A stretch of DNA of 64,000 nt from Myroides oncorhynchi. GTDB taxonomy: Bacteria > Bacteroidota > Bacteroidia > Flavobacteriales > Flavobacteriaceae. Each line of letters opens with the position of its first letter. The stretch's first letter is position 1. A program made the translations under genes and the position numbers. The stretch lies in contig NZ_JAJJMP010000001.1 in NCBI RefSeq assembly GCF_020905415.1, positions 1 through 64,000 of the forward strand. Direction: 5' to 3'. Positions 18,633-27,011 of this stretch are shown here, piece after piece. The notes below the pieces were generated by a model. That model did not search any database and had not been told where the DNA came from. It was given only the letters and a program-made list of their open reading frames with translations.

Positions 18633-18682
18633 ATGGTTTTAATCTTGTGATATTTGACTATATTTTCAATAAACTAATTCTA

Positions 18683-19627
18683 TTAATTCACATACATAAT
18701 GTATAGTAGTGAAGTCACAGAGATAAACATCCACAGTCCTACTCCTTCTAATAAAGGTTTGAATCCGACAGATTTGACTGTGCGGTATGATAACGAGGTA
18801 CCGATTAAGAATAATGTTAGTGTTAATGCAGCTTTAGAAGCCTCTACGATGTATGGTCCCACAGTCTGTACCGCTGGGATATAAGAGTTTGCTAACATCG
18901 CTAAAACGAATAACCCAATAAAGTAAGGTAGCTTCACTTTACTTCCTTTGGTCTTAAAGAAAGCCATAGATAAGAAAGCTACAGGTATCACCCATAATGC
19001 ACGAGCTAACTTAACAGTAGTAGCTACTTCTAGAGCTTGGTCACCATACTTGGCAGCTGCTCCTACTACCGAACTTGTATCGTGTATAGCAATCGCTGAC
19101 CACAATCCGAAGTCTACTTGACTTAATCCCAGTGCATGTCCTATTGGAGGGAAGATGATTAGAGCTACTGAATTTAAGATAAACACGATTCCTAATGCTA
19201 CTGATATTTGCTTCTCATCTGCTTTGATCACAGGTGATACTGCTGCTATAGCACTTCCTCCACAGATAGCTGTACCTGAAGATACTAAATAAGAAATCTT
19301 TTTATCTATTTTTAATACTTTACCCAAAATAAAGCCTAATCCTAAAGTCAAGAATATAGAGAATACAGTTAGGATAAAACCGTCTTTGCCTGCTGATAGT
19401 GCACTATATACATTCATCCCAAAACCAAGACCAATCACTGCTATTTTTAATAATAGTCCTGTTGCCTTTTTAGTTTCCTTACTATAAGGATTCTCAAATA
19501 TCTGTGCGTAGATAATACCAATAACCAAAGCTACTGCAGAGGATATAAATGGAAATAAACTAAGTAAAGCTAGCCCAATTAGCAATACTTTACCTAAAAT
19601 GTCACGAGTGTTATTTTCTGTTGTCAT
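18683..19627 (-). CDS. YeiH/UPF0324 family putative sulfate exporter
   Basis: This is a polytopic inner-membrane protein of about 314 aa with roughly ten hydrophobic helices. It belongs to the PSE (YeiH) family, named for a putative role in exporting sulfur oxyanions. Marks include the LKIAVIGLGFGMN segment, the conserved SSGTAICGGSAIAAVSPVIKA and the IAIHDTSSVVGAAAKYG motif. I prefer ATG 19627 (MTTENNTRD) over 19648, because the seven extra residues add nothing recognisable. The LysR-type gene lies just upstream on the same strand (69-bp gap), matching the common yeiE-yeiH pairing, so it is probably its activator. Substrate is inferred from family only. Confidence 0.88.
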   Translation of the reverse strand: MTTENNTRDILGKVLLIGLALLSLFPFISSAVALVIGIIYAQIFENPYSKETKKATGLLLKIAVIGLGFGMNVYSALSAGKDGFILTVFSIFLTLGLGFILGKVLKIDKKISYLVSSGTAICGGSAIAAVSPVIKADEKQISVALGIVFILNSVALIIFPPIGHALGLSQVDFGLWSAIAIHDTSSVVGAAAKYGDQALEVATTVKLARALWVIPVAFLSMAFFKTKGSKVKLPYFIGLFVLAMLANSYIPAVQTVGPYIVEASKAALTLTLFLIGTSLSYRTVKSVGFKPLLEGVGLWMFISVTSLLYIMYVN

Positions 19628-19696
19628 TTGTATAATATTTACAGACACAAATGTCTTTAATCAGCAGAAAAAAAGAAAATACATAATAGTTATAAC

Positions 19697-20593
19697 TTAT
19701 AACTTTAAGTTATAATTCTGAACAAAACGAATGAATAGTTCTACCAAGGCACTCTCTTGTCCTTGGCGCTGAATTAGTGAGAATATTCTACTGATATCAA
19801 GACCATCAATATCTATTATACTAAGCTCATTATACCTCAACTCTTTTAAGATAGCGTGTACCGATAAGAAAGCTACACTGTGTGAATGCATTAGATACAT
19901 CTTAATACTCTCTGTACTAGAGAAACTCATTTCGTTCTCTAAATCACTTATAGTTATACCTATTTCTTTAAGGCTACTATCTACTACATCTAAAGTACCT
20001 GACCCTGTTTCTCTTAATAAAAAAGACAAATTCCTAAGCTCCTGAGGCTTGATACTCCCTTTCTTCGCAAGCTCATTATTACTACCACAGACAAGTACAA
20101 TCTCATCTTTAATAAAATCGATATACTTTATTTGAGGATTTTTAGAATACCCTTCTACAAGACCTACGTCAATGCTTTTAGTAAGCAATAGATTTTCGAC
20201 AACTGTAGTATTATCAGAGACTACATCTAAGTGCAGATCATTGACCTTCTTCTTAAACTCCGCTAATAAGGGCGGTAATACATACTGTGAGATTGTGGTA
20301 CTCGCTCCTACTCTTAGACTTCCATCCATCTTAGCATTTAGCGCATGTATATCAAACTCAAGATTGCGGTAAATAGAGAAGATTTCCTCTGCATAAATAT
20401 ACAAGAGTTCCCCTGCCTCAGTAAGGTATATTTTCATACCATCTCTGACAAATAGCTTCGTCTGATAAGATGACTCTATCTCTTGAATATGTTTAGTCAC
20501 AGCAGGCTGAGAAATCAGTAATTCCTTAGCCGCCTTCGTAAAGCTTCCCCTCTTTGCTACTGTGTAAAATACTTTTAATCGAAAGTCAAACAT
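19697..20593 (-). CDS. LysR-family transcriptional regulator (YeiE-like)
   Basis: This 298-aa regulator has a winged helix-turn-helix at residues 1-60 (FTKAAKELLISQPAVTKHIQEIESSYQTKLF is the HTH core) and a periplasmic-binding-like effector domain at about 90-295. The residues KxxxxSQPAVTKHI are typical of the CysB/CbbR/YeiE branch. It sits immediately upstream of the YeiH-family exporter, which is the usual target for this branch. On the other side it is divergent from the HMA metallochaperone gene, with 113 bp between start codons, so it could bind there as well. Effector is unknown; sulfite or related species would be a guess by analogy. Confidence 0.9.
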   Translation of the reverse strand: MFDFRLKVFYTVAKRGSFTKAAKELLISQPAVTKHIQEIESSYQTKLFVRDGMKIYLTEAGELLYIYAEEIFSIYRNLEFDIHALNAKMDGSLRVGASTTISQYVLPPLLAEFKKKVNDLHLDVVSDNTTVVENLLLTKSIDVGLVEGYSKNPQIKYIDFIKDEIVLVCGSNNELAKKGSIKPQELRNLSFLLRETGSGTLDVVDSSLKEIGITISDLENEMSFSSTESIKMYLMHSHSVAFLSVHAILKELRYNELSIIDIDGLDISRIFSLIQRQGQESALVELFIRFVQNYNLKL

Positions 20594-20668
20594 ACTCTAC
20601 TATCCTTAAAGTTTTAATTATATAACAATTACCACAAATCGTATAACAACTCTTTTTATCGACTAGCA

Positions 20669-20676
20669 TACATTTG
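20669..20676 (+). promoter_or_regulatory. -7 element for the HMA protein gene
   Basis: TACATTTG, an exact TAnnTTTG match, is 30 bp before ATG 20707. It also argues against the upstream ATG at 20674, which overlaps this element. Confidence 0.62.
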
Positions 20677-20706
20677 TACTACAAAAATAAACTAACATTT
20701 ATAATT

Positions 20707-20904
20707 ATGGCAACAGTATATCAGATAAAAGGAATGGGATGCAGCAGCTGCGTAGGTAAAATCCAAGAAGAACTAAAGAAACACCCGCATATAGAGGCTA
20801 CAGTAACGTTAGACACACATAGCATCGAGATTAAATCACCTGAGGTGGCAAAAGAAGAAATACAACAGATATTAACTTCTGCTGGAAAGTACGAGATACT
20901 ATAA
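20707..20904 (+). CDS. Heavy-metal-associated (HMA) domain protein, probable copper chaperone
   Basis: This 65-aa single-domain protein has the ferredoxin-like fold of Atx1/CopZ chaperones. The metal-binding motif M-x-C-x-x-C is M10-G-C12-S-S-C15 near the N-terminus, followed by the beta-alpha-beta pattern with VTLDTHSIEIKSPEV. I start at ATG 20707 because the upstream ATG (20674) overlaps the promoter -7 element and adds 11 residues unlike the family. It most likely carries Cu(I). No P-type ATPase or copper regulator is adjacent, so its partner lies elsewhere. Metal identity is inferred. Confidence 0.88.
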   Translation: MATVYQIKGMGCSSCVGKIQEELKKHPHIEATVTLDTHSIEIKSPEVAKEEIQQILTSAGKYEIL

Positions 20905-20912
20905 AAACAAAC

Positions 20913-20944
20913 AAGGCATATACAGAACAATCTATATATGCCTT
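20913..20944. terminator. Bidirectional terminator
   Basis: AAGGCATATA and TATATGCCTT form a 10-bp stem around a 12-base loop, between the convergent HMA and outer-membrane protein genes. Confidence 0.75.
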
Positions 20945-20983
20945 ATTTATTACAAGAATATTTCTACCTGCTCAAACTATTCG

Positions 20984-21526
20984 CTAAAAAGTTGCTCCTA
21001 TAAACAATCCTATTGAAGGATATACTTCAGTATATGTGGTATCATAATCCTTATAATGAGCTACTCCTAACTGTACTTTATAATACATCACTCCACCAAA
21101 AGAACGTTTGATTCCCCAATGTGCTTCACTTACCAAGACTTTATTTAGATAACTATTATACTCATCATTATCACCAAAACTGTACTTTGTTTGTATACCT
21201 AGATAATTACCAGAGTTATTCGCTAGCGTACGATTCTTATCTATTCTATTATTCTTATTATAGTACCAATCAGCACTCGCTTTTAAATAAGGAATTGGTT
21301 TAGAAAAATTCAAAGCCATCGACATACTATTATTCCCAACATCATATCCAGCCCCAAGACCTATACCTGTCTGCACAAAAAAGTTATCTCCTACCAAGAA
21401 ATCTCTACCTGCTTCTACACTCATAAAAGTAGTCTGTGCAAAAAACTTACTTTTATACTCATCTTTCTTCTGTGCCATAGACGAAAAAGAAAGTAAAACA
21501 ATCATAACTAAAACACAACTCCTCAT
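20984..21526 (-). CDS. Putative outer-membrane beta-barrel protein
   Basis: This is a 180-aa exported protein with a signal peptide (MRSCVLVMIVLLSFSSMAQ). After it come alternating hydrophobic and aromatic strands separated by polar turns (FFVQTGIGLGAGYDVG, PIPYLKASADWYYNK, GGVMYYKVQLGVAHY). It ends VYPSIGLFIGATF, with the terminal aromatic expected of an outer-membrane strand. This is a small eight-strand-like barrel pattern. No family name can be given. It is a single gene, convergent with the HMA chaperone. Confidence 0.62.
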   Translation of the reverse strand: MRSCVLVMIVLLSFSSMAQKKDEYKSKFFAQTTFMSVEAGRDFLVGDNFFVQTGIGLGAGYDVGNNSMSMALNFSKPIPYLKASADWYYNKNNRIDKNRTLANNSGNYLGIQTKYSFGDNDEYNSYLNKVLVSEAHWGIKRSFGGVMYYKVQLGVAHYKDYDTTYTEVYPSIGLFIGATF

Positions 21527-21904
21527 AATCTTTGATTCAATTAATAATAATATAAATTTTTAATAAAAATATAAAAAACATATTAAACAACAATGATATC
21601 AACAAATACTCCAAATAAAAAAACAAAACTCATAACCTGGTATTACTCTTAACCTTAACAATTTTAATCAATCTTGCTTTATATACTTAACAATTTTTAT
21701 TGATTATATCAATTACCCCATTATAATATTAAAAGTAACAAACTGCTTAATCTTTTTTGGTTGTAAACCCATCGAATTCGACAATATAAATGACCTTCTA
21801 AAAACGTATTCTATCTGTATGATGAATTAAACTTCCTCAATATATCTCACATTATTTAACTATTAAAACATCTATTATCTTTGTAAAAAAAACACCTTTA
21901 ATCT
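21527..21904. other. 378-bp intergenic region
   Basis: It separates two divergent genes and is very AT-rich with no coding signal. It contains the -7 element of the YafY-type regulator at its right end. Nothing else is recognisable. Confidence 0.5.
21876..21883 (+). promoter_or_regulatory. -7 element for the YafY-family regulator gene
   Basis: TATCTTTG matches TAnnTTTG and lies 21 bp before ATG 21905. Confidence 0.6.
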
Positions 21905-22639
21905 ATGTCAGAAAGTAAACCGCGTTTAAACAGACTTACTGCTATTCTCACACAGTTACAATCTAAGCGTATCGTAACTGCTACCGAAATAGCAAAGAAG
22001 CACAATGTAAGTATACGTACTGTTTACCGAGATATAAGAACCTTAGAGCAGTCGGGAATTCCTGTATTTACTGAAGAGGGAAAGGGATACTCGTTAATAG
22101 AAGGCTATGCGTTACCACCTGTAATGTTTTCTCAAGATGAAGCTAATGCGCTAATCACAGCAGAGCAATTGATCTTAAAGAATAAAGACGCTTCGTTAAT
22201 CATGCAATATCAGAATGCTATCCTTAAACTTAAAGCAGTACTGCGCTATACGCAAAAAGATCAAGCTGACTTCTTATCCCAAAGGATCATAGTAAGGGAT
22301 AATCCTGATAAAACACAAACCAGTAATTACTTAATGCAAATACAATCAGCAATAGTTAATCATCAGGTGCTTTCACTTGGTTACTTATCTTTAGAAAACC
22401 AAGAGAGTAAACGTGAGATAGAGCCATTTGCCTTATATACTACACAAGATAATTGGATACTAATAGCAAACTGTAGATTGAGAAATGACTTTAGAGCGTT
22501 TAGATTAGACTGCATTCAGAGTCTACACGATACCCTAGAAGTATTCGAACCTCATCAAATCACGATGGAGCAATATCTAAAAGCATGTAGAGAAAAATAT
22601 TATCCACAAGACCACACCCCTGACATACCTATGTCATAG
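21905..22639 (+). CDS. YafY-family HTH/WYL transcriptional regulator
   Basis: This 244-aa DNA-binding regulator has an HTH_11/DeoR-type domain at about 8-62 (ITATEIAKKHNVSIRTVYRDIRTLEQSGIPV) and a C-terminal WYL ligand-sensing domain at about 140-215 (VLSLGYLSL...REIEPFALYTTQDNWILIANC). Family members respond to small molecules or nucleic acids. It is followed 43 bp later by a GyrI-like effector-binding protein and a DUF1801 protein, a neighbourhood common in Flavobacteriaceae. The second gene has its own -7 element. Target genes cannot be deduced. Confidence 0.88.
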   Translation: MSESKPRLNRLTAILTQLQSKRIVTATEIAKKHNVSIRTVYRDIRTLEQSGIPVFTEEGKGYSLIEGYALPPVMFSQDEANALITAEQLILKNKDASLIMQYQNAILKLKAVLRYTQKDQADFLSQRIIVRDNPDKTQTSNYLMQIQSAIVNHQVLSLGYLSLENQESKREIEPFALYTTQDNWILIANCRLRNDFRAFRLDCIQSLHDTLEVFEPHQITMEQYLKACREKYYPQDHTPDIPMS

Positions 22640-22647
22640 GCTAAGAG

Positions 22648-22655
22648 TAAATTTG
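22648..22655 (+). promoter_or_regulatory. -7 element for the GyrI-like gene
   Basis: TAAATTTG matches TAnnTTTG 27 bp before ATG 22683, so the GyrI-like/DUF1801 pair can be transcribed separately from the regulator. Confidence 0.5.
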
Positions 22656-22682
22656 TAGTATAATCAATAAATAGAATACACC

Positions 22683-23144
22683 ATGACTACAGTAACACTT
22701 GATCAATTCTACCTTATCGGTATTGAAGTTCGAACAACTAATGAGCAAAACAAGGCTGCCAATGACATCCCTTTATTATGGGAACGCTTCTGGCAAGAAG
22801 ATGTACTAAATCACATTCCCAACAAAGTTTGCACAGCTGTTTACTCAATGTACACCAACTATGAAGGAGATTACACAATGCCTTATACAACTATCATTGG
22901 CTGTGAGGTATCTGACTTATCAAATATTCCTAAAGGTATGATTGGACATACTGTAGATGCAAGTAATTATACTAAAGTAACTGTAACTGGAGACTTAACA
23001 CAGGGTTTAGTAATCAATGAATGGGTGAAGATATGGAATCAAAACTGGGATAGAAAATACACTGCAGACTTCGAAGTCTATGATGAAAAAACTGTAAATC
23101 CCTTAGATGCTGAAGTAAGTATATACGTAGCTATAAACGACTAA
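22683..23144 (+). CDS. GyrI-like (AraC effector-binding fold) protein
   Basis: This is a stand-alone 153-aa GyrI-like small-molecule-binding domain with no DNA-binding part. It follows the SHS2-type duplicated pattern. VRTTNEQNKAANDIPLLWERFW and AVYSMYTNYEGDYTMPYTTIIGCEV are typical of the family, whose best-known relative SbmC inhibits gyrase; others sense drugs or cationic compounds. The stop at 23144 is one base from the next ATG at 23146, so it is translationally coupled to the DUF1801 gene. Ligand is unknown. Confidence 0.85.
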   Translation: MTTVTLDQFYLIGIEVRTTNEQNKAANDIPLLWERFWQEDVLNHIPNKVCTAVYSMYTNYEGDYTMPYTTIIGCEVSDLSNIPKGMIGHTVDASNYTKVTVTGDLTQGLVINEWVKIWNQNWDRKYTADFEVYDEKTVNPLDAEVSIYVAIND

Positions 23145-23145
23145 A

Positions 23146-23511
23146 ATGAAAGAAACAGAACAATACTATTTAAGACAAACAGAACCTAATCGAAGTTGCT
23201 TACAAGCTTTAAGAAGTATAATCTTAGGATTAGATAAACACATTACAGAGTCTCTCAAATGGGGTACTCCTTGTTTTAGTTATAAGAATCGTATGTTCTG
23301 TTTCCTAGCTTTAACAAAAGAACCTAAATCGCCTTATCTACTAATAGTAGAGGGCTTGACAATAAAACATCCTTTATTAGAAATAGGCAACAGAAAGCGA
23401 ATGAAAACACTTAGTCTCGATGCTAATACTGACCTACCTATAGAGGCTATTATTGATATTCTAGAACAAGCCTTAAATCTATATTATCAAGGTGTGATAA
23501 AAACAAAATAA
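23146..23511 (+). CDS. DUF1801 (YdhG-like) domain protein
   Basis: This is a 121-aa cytoplasmic protein of the DUF1801/YdhG-like family, a fold related to iron-chaperone (frataxin-like) proteins. The LRSIILGLDKHITESLKWGTPCFSYKNRMFCFLAL stretch contains the hallmark SLKWGTPCF. It is coupled to the GyrI-like gene with a one-base gap and followed by a strong terminator, so it ends this small operon. Function is not established. Confidence 0.85.
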   Translation: MKETEQYYLRQTEPNRSCLQALRSIILGLDKHITESLKWGTPCFSYKNRMFCFLALTKEPKSPYLLIVEGLTIKHPLLEIGNRKRMKTLSLDANTDLPIEAIIDILEQALNLYYQGVIKTK

Positions 23512-23553
23512 TTTAGACTCATACCATTTAACAAGCATTAATCACCTAATAGC

Positions 23554-23587
23554 AAAAGCCTAATTGTATATACAATTAGGCTTTTTT
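23554..23587 (+). terminator. Strong palindromic terminator
   Basis: AAAAGCCTAATTGTAT and its exact complement form a 16-bp perfect inverted repeat with no spacer, followed by a T-run. Confidence 0.9.
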
Positions 23588-23681
23588 ATCACACAATGAA
23601 ATCAAAAACAAAACACAAACACCTAATAATCAATAATTAAAAACAAAAATTTAACTTCTAAAAAAGTTTAATATTTTGTTA

Positions 23682-23711
23682 TTGAAAACTATAAAATATG
23701 TTATACATTTG
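23682..23711 (+). promoter_or_regulatory. Promoter of the PepSY membrane operon
   Basis: TTG at 23682-23684, a 19-bp spacer and TACATTTG at 23704-23711 reproduce the Bacteroidota -33/-7 consensus. It overlaps the upstream ATG at 23676, so the real start of the first gene is ATG 23733. Confidence 0.78.
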
Positions 23712-23732
23712 TTTTTACTCAATCTAAATAAA

Positions 23733-24065
23733 ATGCATACCATATTATTTTCAATCACAGCATTTGCATTCTTTATGCTATATAATACTTCTGAAAAGGT
23801 AAAATATGAGAAGAAATGTACATTGACTACATGGCTTAGGTCAAACACTAAGTTGTCCAAAATCATAGCTTATAGCTTATTAACAATCGTCTTATTTATA
23901 GAGTCTATTTATGAAGGTATTGGAGTAGGTAGTCTAACATTCTTTATCTTTTTAATGTTCATAGGTTCTAGTATTCTAACTTTTTATCCTATGCTCTCAT
24001 TTAAAACTAAACACATTGTTAGTTTTATAGGTGTATCTCTATTTATAGAATTTATAATCTTTTAA
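23733..24065 (+). CDS. Small membrane protein, DUF3325-like
   Basis: This 110-aa protein has three to four hydrophobic helices (MHTILFSITAFAFFMLYNTSEK, IIAYSLLTIVLFIESIY, LTFFIFLMFIGSSILTFYPM, IVSFIGVSLFIEFIIF). Its size, topology and position beside a PepSY-domain gene fit DUF3325, a family found in siderophore/iron uptake clusters. That match is by pattern and context, not a clear motif. I begin at 23733, because the upstream ATG overlaps the promoter. The next gene starts 2 bp after its stop. Confidence 0.6.
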   Translation: MHTILFSITAFAFFMLYNTSEKVKYEKKCTLTTWLRSNTKLSKIIAYSLLTIVLFIESIYEGIGVGSLTFFIFLMFIGSSILTFYPMLSFKTKHIVSFIGVSLFIEFIIF

Positions 24066-24067
24066 TC

Positions 24068-24358
24068 ATGCCAGCAAATAAAAAACACTTAGAAACTTCT
24101 GTTTGGCAACGTATATTAAAAATCACTGCGGGATTTGTTGGAGGATTTTTTGTCAGTATTACATTACACTTATTCTTAATGTATTTTTTTTCTGCCCCTC
24201 CTGTTTTCACCACTATGTATGTTACCGGATATGTAGTATGGGCGATCTTGTTTGTTATTGCATTCTTATTTGACAATGGATTTAAGATTTGGTTAATTTA
24301 TATAGGATTATGCATACTATTTTATCTACCCTATTTAATAGCTCCTTTACATACCTAA
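24068..24358 (+). CDS. Small membrane protein, DUF3649-like
   Basis: This 96-aa protein has a short basic N-terminus (MPANKKHLETSVWQRILK) and three hydrophobic helices. It fits the size and layout of DUF3649, the usual partner of DUF3325 and PepSY proteins in iron-uptake clusters. The start lies 2 bp after the preceding stop and the next gene starts 19 bp after its own stop, so it is the middle gene of a three-gene operon. Family assignment rests mainly on context. Confidence 0.6.
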   Translation: MPANKKHLETSVWQRILKITAGFVGGFFVSITLHLFLMYFFSAPPVFTTMYVTGYVVWAILFVIAFLFDNGFKIWLIYIGLCILFYLPYLIAPLHT

Positions 24359-24377
24359 TACAAGACCCACTATTATT

Positions 24378-25985
24378 ATGAATATTAAAAATTATAATAA
24401 ATACTTCCATTTACATACAATAAGTGGAATCTTTATAACAGTATTACTTTATGTAATATTCTTTGCAGGTTCATTTGCTTTCTTCAAAAATGAGATCAAC
24501 AACTGGCAAAATAATACGCCAAAAGAGAACTTCTCTGCCCAATCCCTTAACTATAATACCTTAATAGACTCTTTAGATAACCAACTAGGTTTGTATGGTA
24601 GAGATATTACCTTCTACTTCAATGATAGAAGTAGGATAATGAATTACAATGTTTCTCCTTCAAAAGATTCACTAAATCCAAAAGCTAGTGAAAGAACATA
24701 TAGCATGTTTGATCCTATAACTAAAGAAAAGAAAACATATACCGAAGCTTATTCTTTAGGTGAATTCTTATATAGATTACATTTCTTAGCTCAATTAAAT
24801 GGTTTAGTCGATATTAAATTTGCTCCTTTTGGTTATTTTCTAGCAGGTTTAGTTTCTTTTTTCTTTCTATTTGCTTTAATAACTGGATTACTAGTACATT
24901 GGCAAAAGATAGTCTCTAACTTTTATGTATTTAGACCTTGGGAAAAACTAAAAACCGTTTGGACAGACTTGCATACTGCATTAGGTGTAATATCGTTTCC
25001 ATTTCAACTAGTTTTTGCTATCACTGGAGCTTATTTTTTATTGAATTATAGCTTAGTTTCTAATACGATGACTCATCTAGGTTATGGAGGTGATTCAGAA
25101 AAGTTTCAAAAAGATGTTAGTGAAGCTAGGGTAAATAAAGAAATTGAGTTCTTAAACATTCCCATAGATAAAAAAGTAAATATCAATGAATATATAGAAA
25201 AGACTATCGACAGATGGGATGATCCATACATATCTAATGTGTACATATTAAACTATGGAGATGAAAGTATGACTATCGCTATAAGCGGAAGGGCTGACAA
25301 TAAAAAACAGTTAAATAGTAGAGGAAATATAAAGTATCACATTCACACAAAAGAAGTAGAAGAAATCAACAATCCAAATGAATATGCTGGTTATAACTAT
25401 GTATTTGCTAATCTAGTATATTTATTACACTTTGGTTCATTTGGAGGATACGCAACACGTATTGTATATTTCTTAGTAGGTATAGCTGGTTGTATTGTTA
25501 TTATCTCAGGAGTGCTGATTTGGTTAGTTGCTAGAGATAAAAAGAATGTTCCAGAACACAAACGCAAGTTTAACTTTTGGTTAGCAAACATATACATGTC
25601 AATTTGTTTGTCGATGTATCCTGTAACAGCATTAACGTTTATCGCTGTTAAACTCAATCCTTCAGGAGGGCAAGATTTTATTTATTCATTCTATTTATGG
25701 TCTTGGTTAATAGCATCTATTCTTCTTTCAATAAGAAAAAGTATTTATAAAACAAATAGAGACTGTTTATTAATAGGAAGTCTAATTGGTTTAACTATAC
25801 CCATTTTTAATGGTGTTATGACGGATAATTGGATATGGATTAGCTGGTCTAAAAACTATTCAGATATACTTATAATAGATCTTTTCTGGGTTATAGTTCC
25901 TATTGTTACATTATATGCATGGAAACTAGTACGCAATAAGCATGAACAAAAAATTAAAGAAGACGAAAAAGCTATTACTGAATAA
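24378..25985 (+). CDS. PepSY-associated TM helix protein (iron-uptake reductase-like)
   Basis: This 535-aa inner-membrane protein has the PepSY_TM architecture. A first TM lies at about 12-35, followed by a periplasmic PepSY region at about 40-140. A TM pair around 155-215 includes FRPWEKLKTVWTDLHTALGVISFPFQL, then comes a second soluble region. A TM follows at about 370 (HFGSFGGYATRIVYFLVGIAGC), and at least four C-terminal helices end the protein. The conserved histidines in WTDLHTALG and LLHFGSFGG are those proposed to hold heme in relatives such as FsrB and PiuB, which reduce ferric siderophores. No TonB receptor is adjacent. The substrate is inferred. Confidence 0.82.
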   Translation: MNIKNYNKYFHLHTISGIFITVLLYVIFFAGSFAFFKNEINNWQNNTPKENFSAQSLNYNTLIDSLDNQLGLYGRDITFYFNDRSRIMNYNVSPSKDSLNPKASERTYSMFDPITKEKKTYTEAYSLGEFLYRLHFLAQLNGLVDIKFAPFGYFLAGLVSFFFLFALITGLLVHWQKIVSNFYVFRPWEKLKTVWTDLHTALGVISFPFQLVFAITGAYFLLNYSLVSNTMTHLGYGGDSEKFQKDVSEARVNKEIEFLNIPIDKKVNINEYIEKTIDRWDDPYISNVYILNYGDESMTIAISGRADNKKQLNSRGNIKYHIHTKEVEEINNPNEYAGYNYVFANLVYLLHFGSFGGYATRIVYFLVGIAGCIVIISGVLIWLVARDKKNVPEHKRKFNFWLANIYMSICLSMYPVTALTFIAVKLNPSGGQDFIYSFYLWSWLIASILLSIRKSIYKTNRDCLLIGSLIGLTIPIFNGVMTDNWIWISWSKNYSDILIIDLFWVIVPIVTLYAWKLVRNKHEQKIKEDEKAITE

Positions 25986-25994
25986 CTGAAATTC

Positions 25995-26031
25995 AAAAAG
26001 CCTTTATATACCAATATATAAAGGCTTTTTT
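25995..26031. terminator. Bidirectional terminator
   Basis: AAAAAGCCTTTATATA and TATATAAAGGCTTTTT form a 16-bp stem with a CCAA loop between convergent genes. Confidence 0.92.
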
Positions 26032-26033
26032 GA

Positions 26034-26660
26034 TTATCTAGTCTTTAACCACCCCGTAATACTATAGCGGGTATTATTAACCATTTTTACTTCATGTTCT
26101 ATGCTTTTACTATCAAACACAACTAAACGTCCTGGTAGTGCATACACAATCTCTTCTTGTTCATTACCTTGCTGGTCTTGAAGATACAAAGCTAACTCCC
26201 CTCCATAAGCAGGTGTCCAGTCTTGATCATTTAGGTATAGTACTACAGATAGTGTTCTTCTACTATCTGTCTGAAAAACATCTAGGTGACGTTTATAACA
26301 GGTACCTGGAGGATAACACGCATAATGAAATTCTCCCTCCTGAATTCCTAAGTAGCAAGTTCTGTTCACATATTCTAGGAAGTGGTTCACTTTATTAAAG
26401 TACATCTGCTCTACTTCATCAGGACTTTTTTCATCCATCCATAGGATAGAATCTCCTCTAACTTCGTCTATTATTTGTTCACTGCTTGCCTGCCCTATAG
26501 CTGCTTTCTTAAAGCTGTGCAAGTCTTGTTTTAAAAGCAAATTTGCTCTTAATGAGTTGATTTCCTCCTCTGAAAAGAAACAGTCAACTACCGAATATTT
26601 ACGATTCACCAAATCGTCTATAATTAACTCATAAAATGGATTTACTTCAAAATCACCCAT
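26034..26660 (-). CDS. 2-oxoglutarate/Fe(II) dioxygenase (prolyl 4-hydroxylase-like)
   Basis: This 208-aa oxygenase has a jelly-roll core. The iron-binding triad is H125-x-D127 (CYKRHLDVFQ) and H189 (SIEHEVKMV), and the 2-oxoglutarate-binding basic residue is R198 (RYSITGWL). Between them lie SVVLYLND and GGELALYL, strands typical of P4Hc proteins. Family members hydroxylate prolines in proteins such as EF-Tu or ribosomal factors, but the substrate here is unknown. A -7 element TATATTTG lies 23 bp upstream on the minus strand. It is monocistronic and ends at a shared terminator. Confidence 0.9.
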   Translation of the reverse strand: MGDFEVNPFYELIIDDLVNRKYSVVDCFFSEEEINSLRANLLLKQDLHSFKKAAIGQASSEQIIDEVRGDSILWMDEKSPDEVEQMYFNKVNHFLEYVNRTCYLGIQEGEFHYACYPPGTCYKRHLDVFQTDSRRTLSVVLYLNDQDWTPAYGGELALYLQDQQGNEQEEIVYALPGRLVVFDSKSIEHEVKMVNNTRYSITGWLKTR

Positions 26661-26682
26661 ACATTAACAAATAAAAAGTAAG

Positions 26683-26690
26683 CAAATATA
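26683..26690 (-). promoter_or_regulatory. -7 element for the dioxygenase gene
   Basis: On the minus strand this reads TATATTTG, an exact TAnnTTTG match. Confidence 0.58.
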
Positions 26691-26955
26691 ATTTACATTA
26701 GAAAAAAATCAATATCAAAAACCGCGTTTTTTTCAATATATACGTTGCTAAAATTCACTTTTACAGATTTGATAATCTATAGCGATAAAAATGCTTTTGA
26801 GAGCGACCTAATATGCTTTTTTTTAAAATAATTCGCATCATTTATAACAAAATACCTGTGTCTTGTTTTTACAAAAAACAGACTTGAAACTCAAAAACAT
26901 CGCTCACTCTCTAAAATGTAGTAATAGTCAAATAAAATAGTTCACCTAACTGCAC

Positions 26956-26987
26956 AAAAAAGAGGAAACACTTGCTTCCTCTTTTTT
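26956..26987 (-). terminator. Terminator ending the surface-fibre block
   Basis: AAAAAAGAGGAA and TTCCTCTTTTTT form a 12-bp stem with an 8-base loop just after the 491-aa lectin-like gene. Confidence 0.9.
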
Positions 26988-27011
26988 GTACATTTTTTCA
27001 ATAAGTCCATC

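Larger units (their letters stand above)
26661..27011. other. 351-bp intergenic region
   Basis: It contains the dioxygenase promoter (-7 at 26683-26690, minus) at its left and the terminator of the lectin-like gene (26956-26987) at its right. The middle is AT-rich with no coding signal. Confidence 0.5.
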
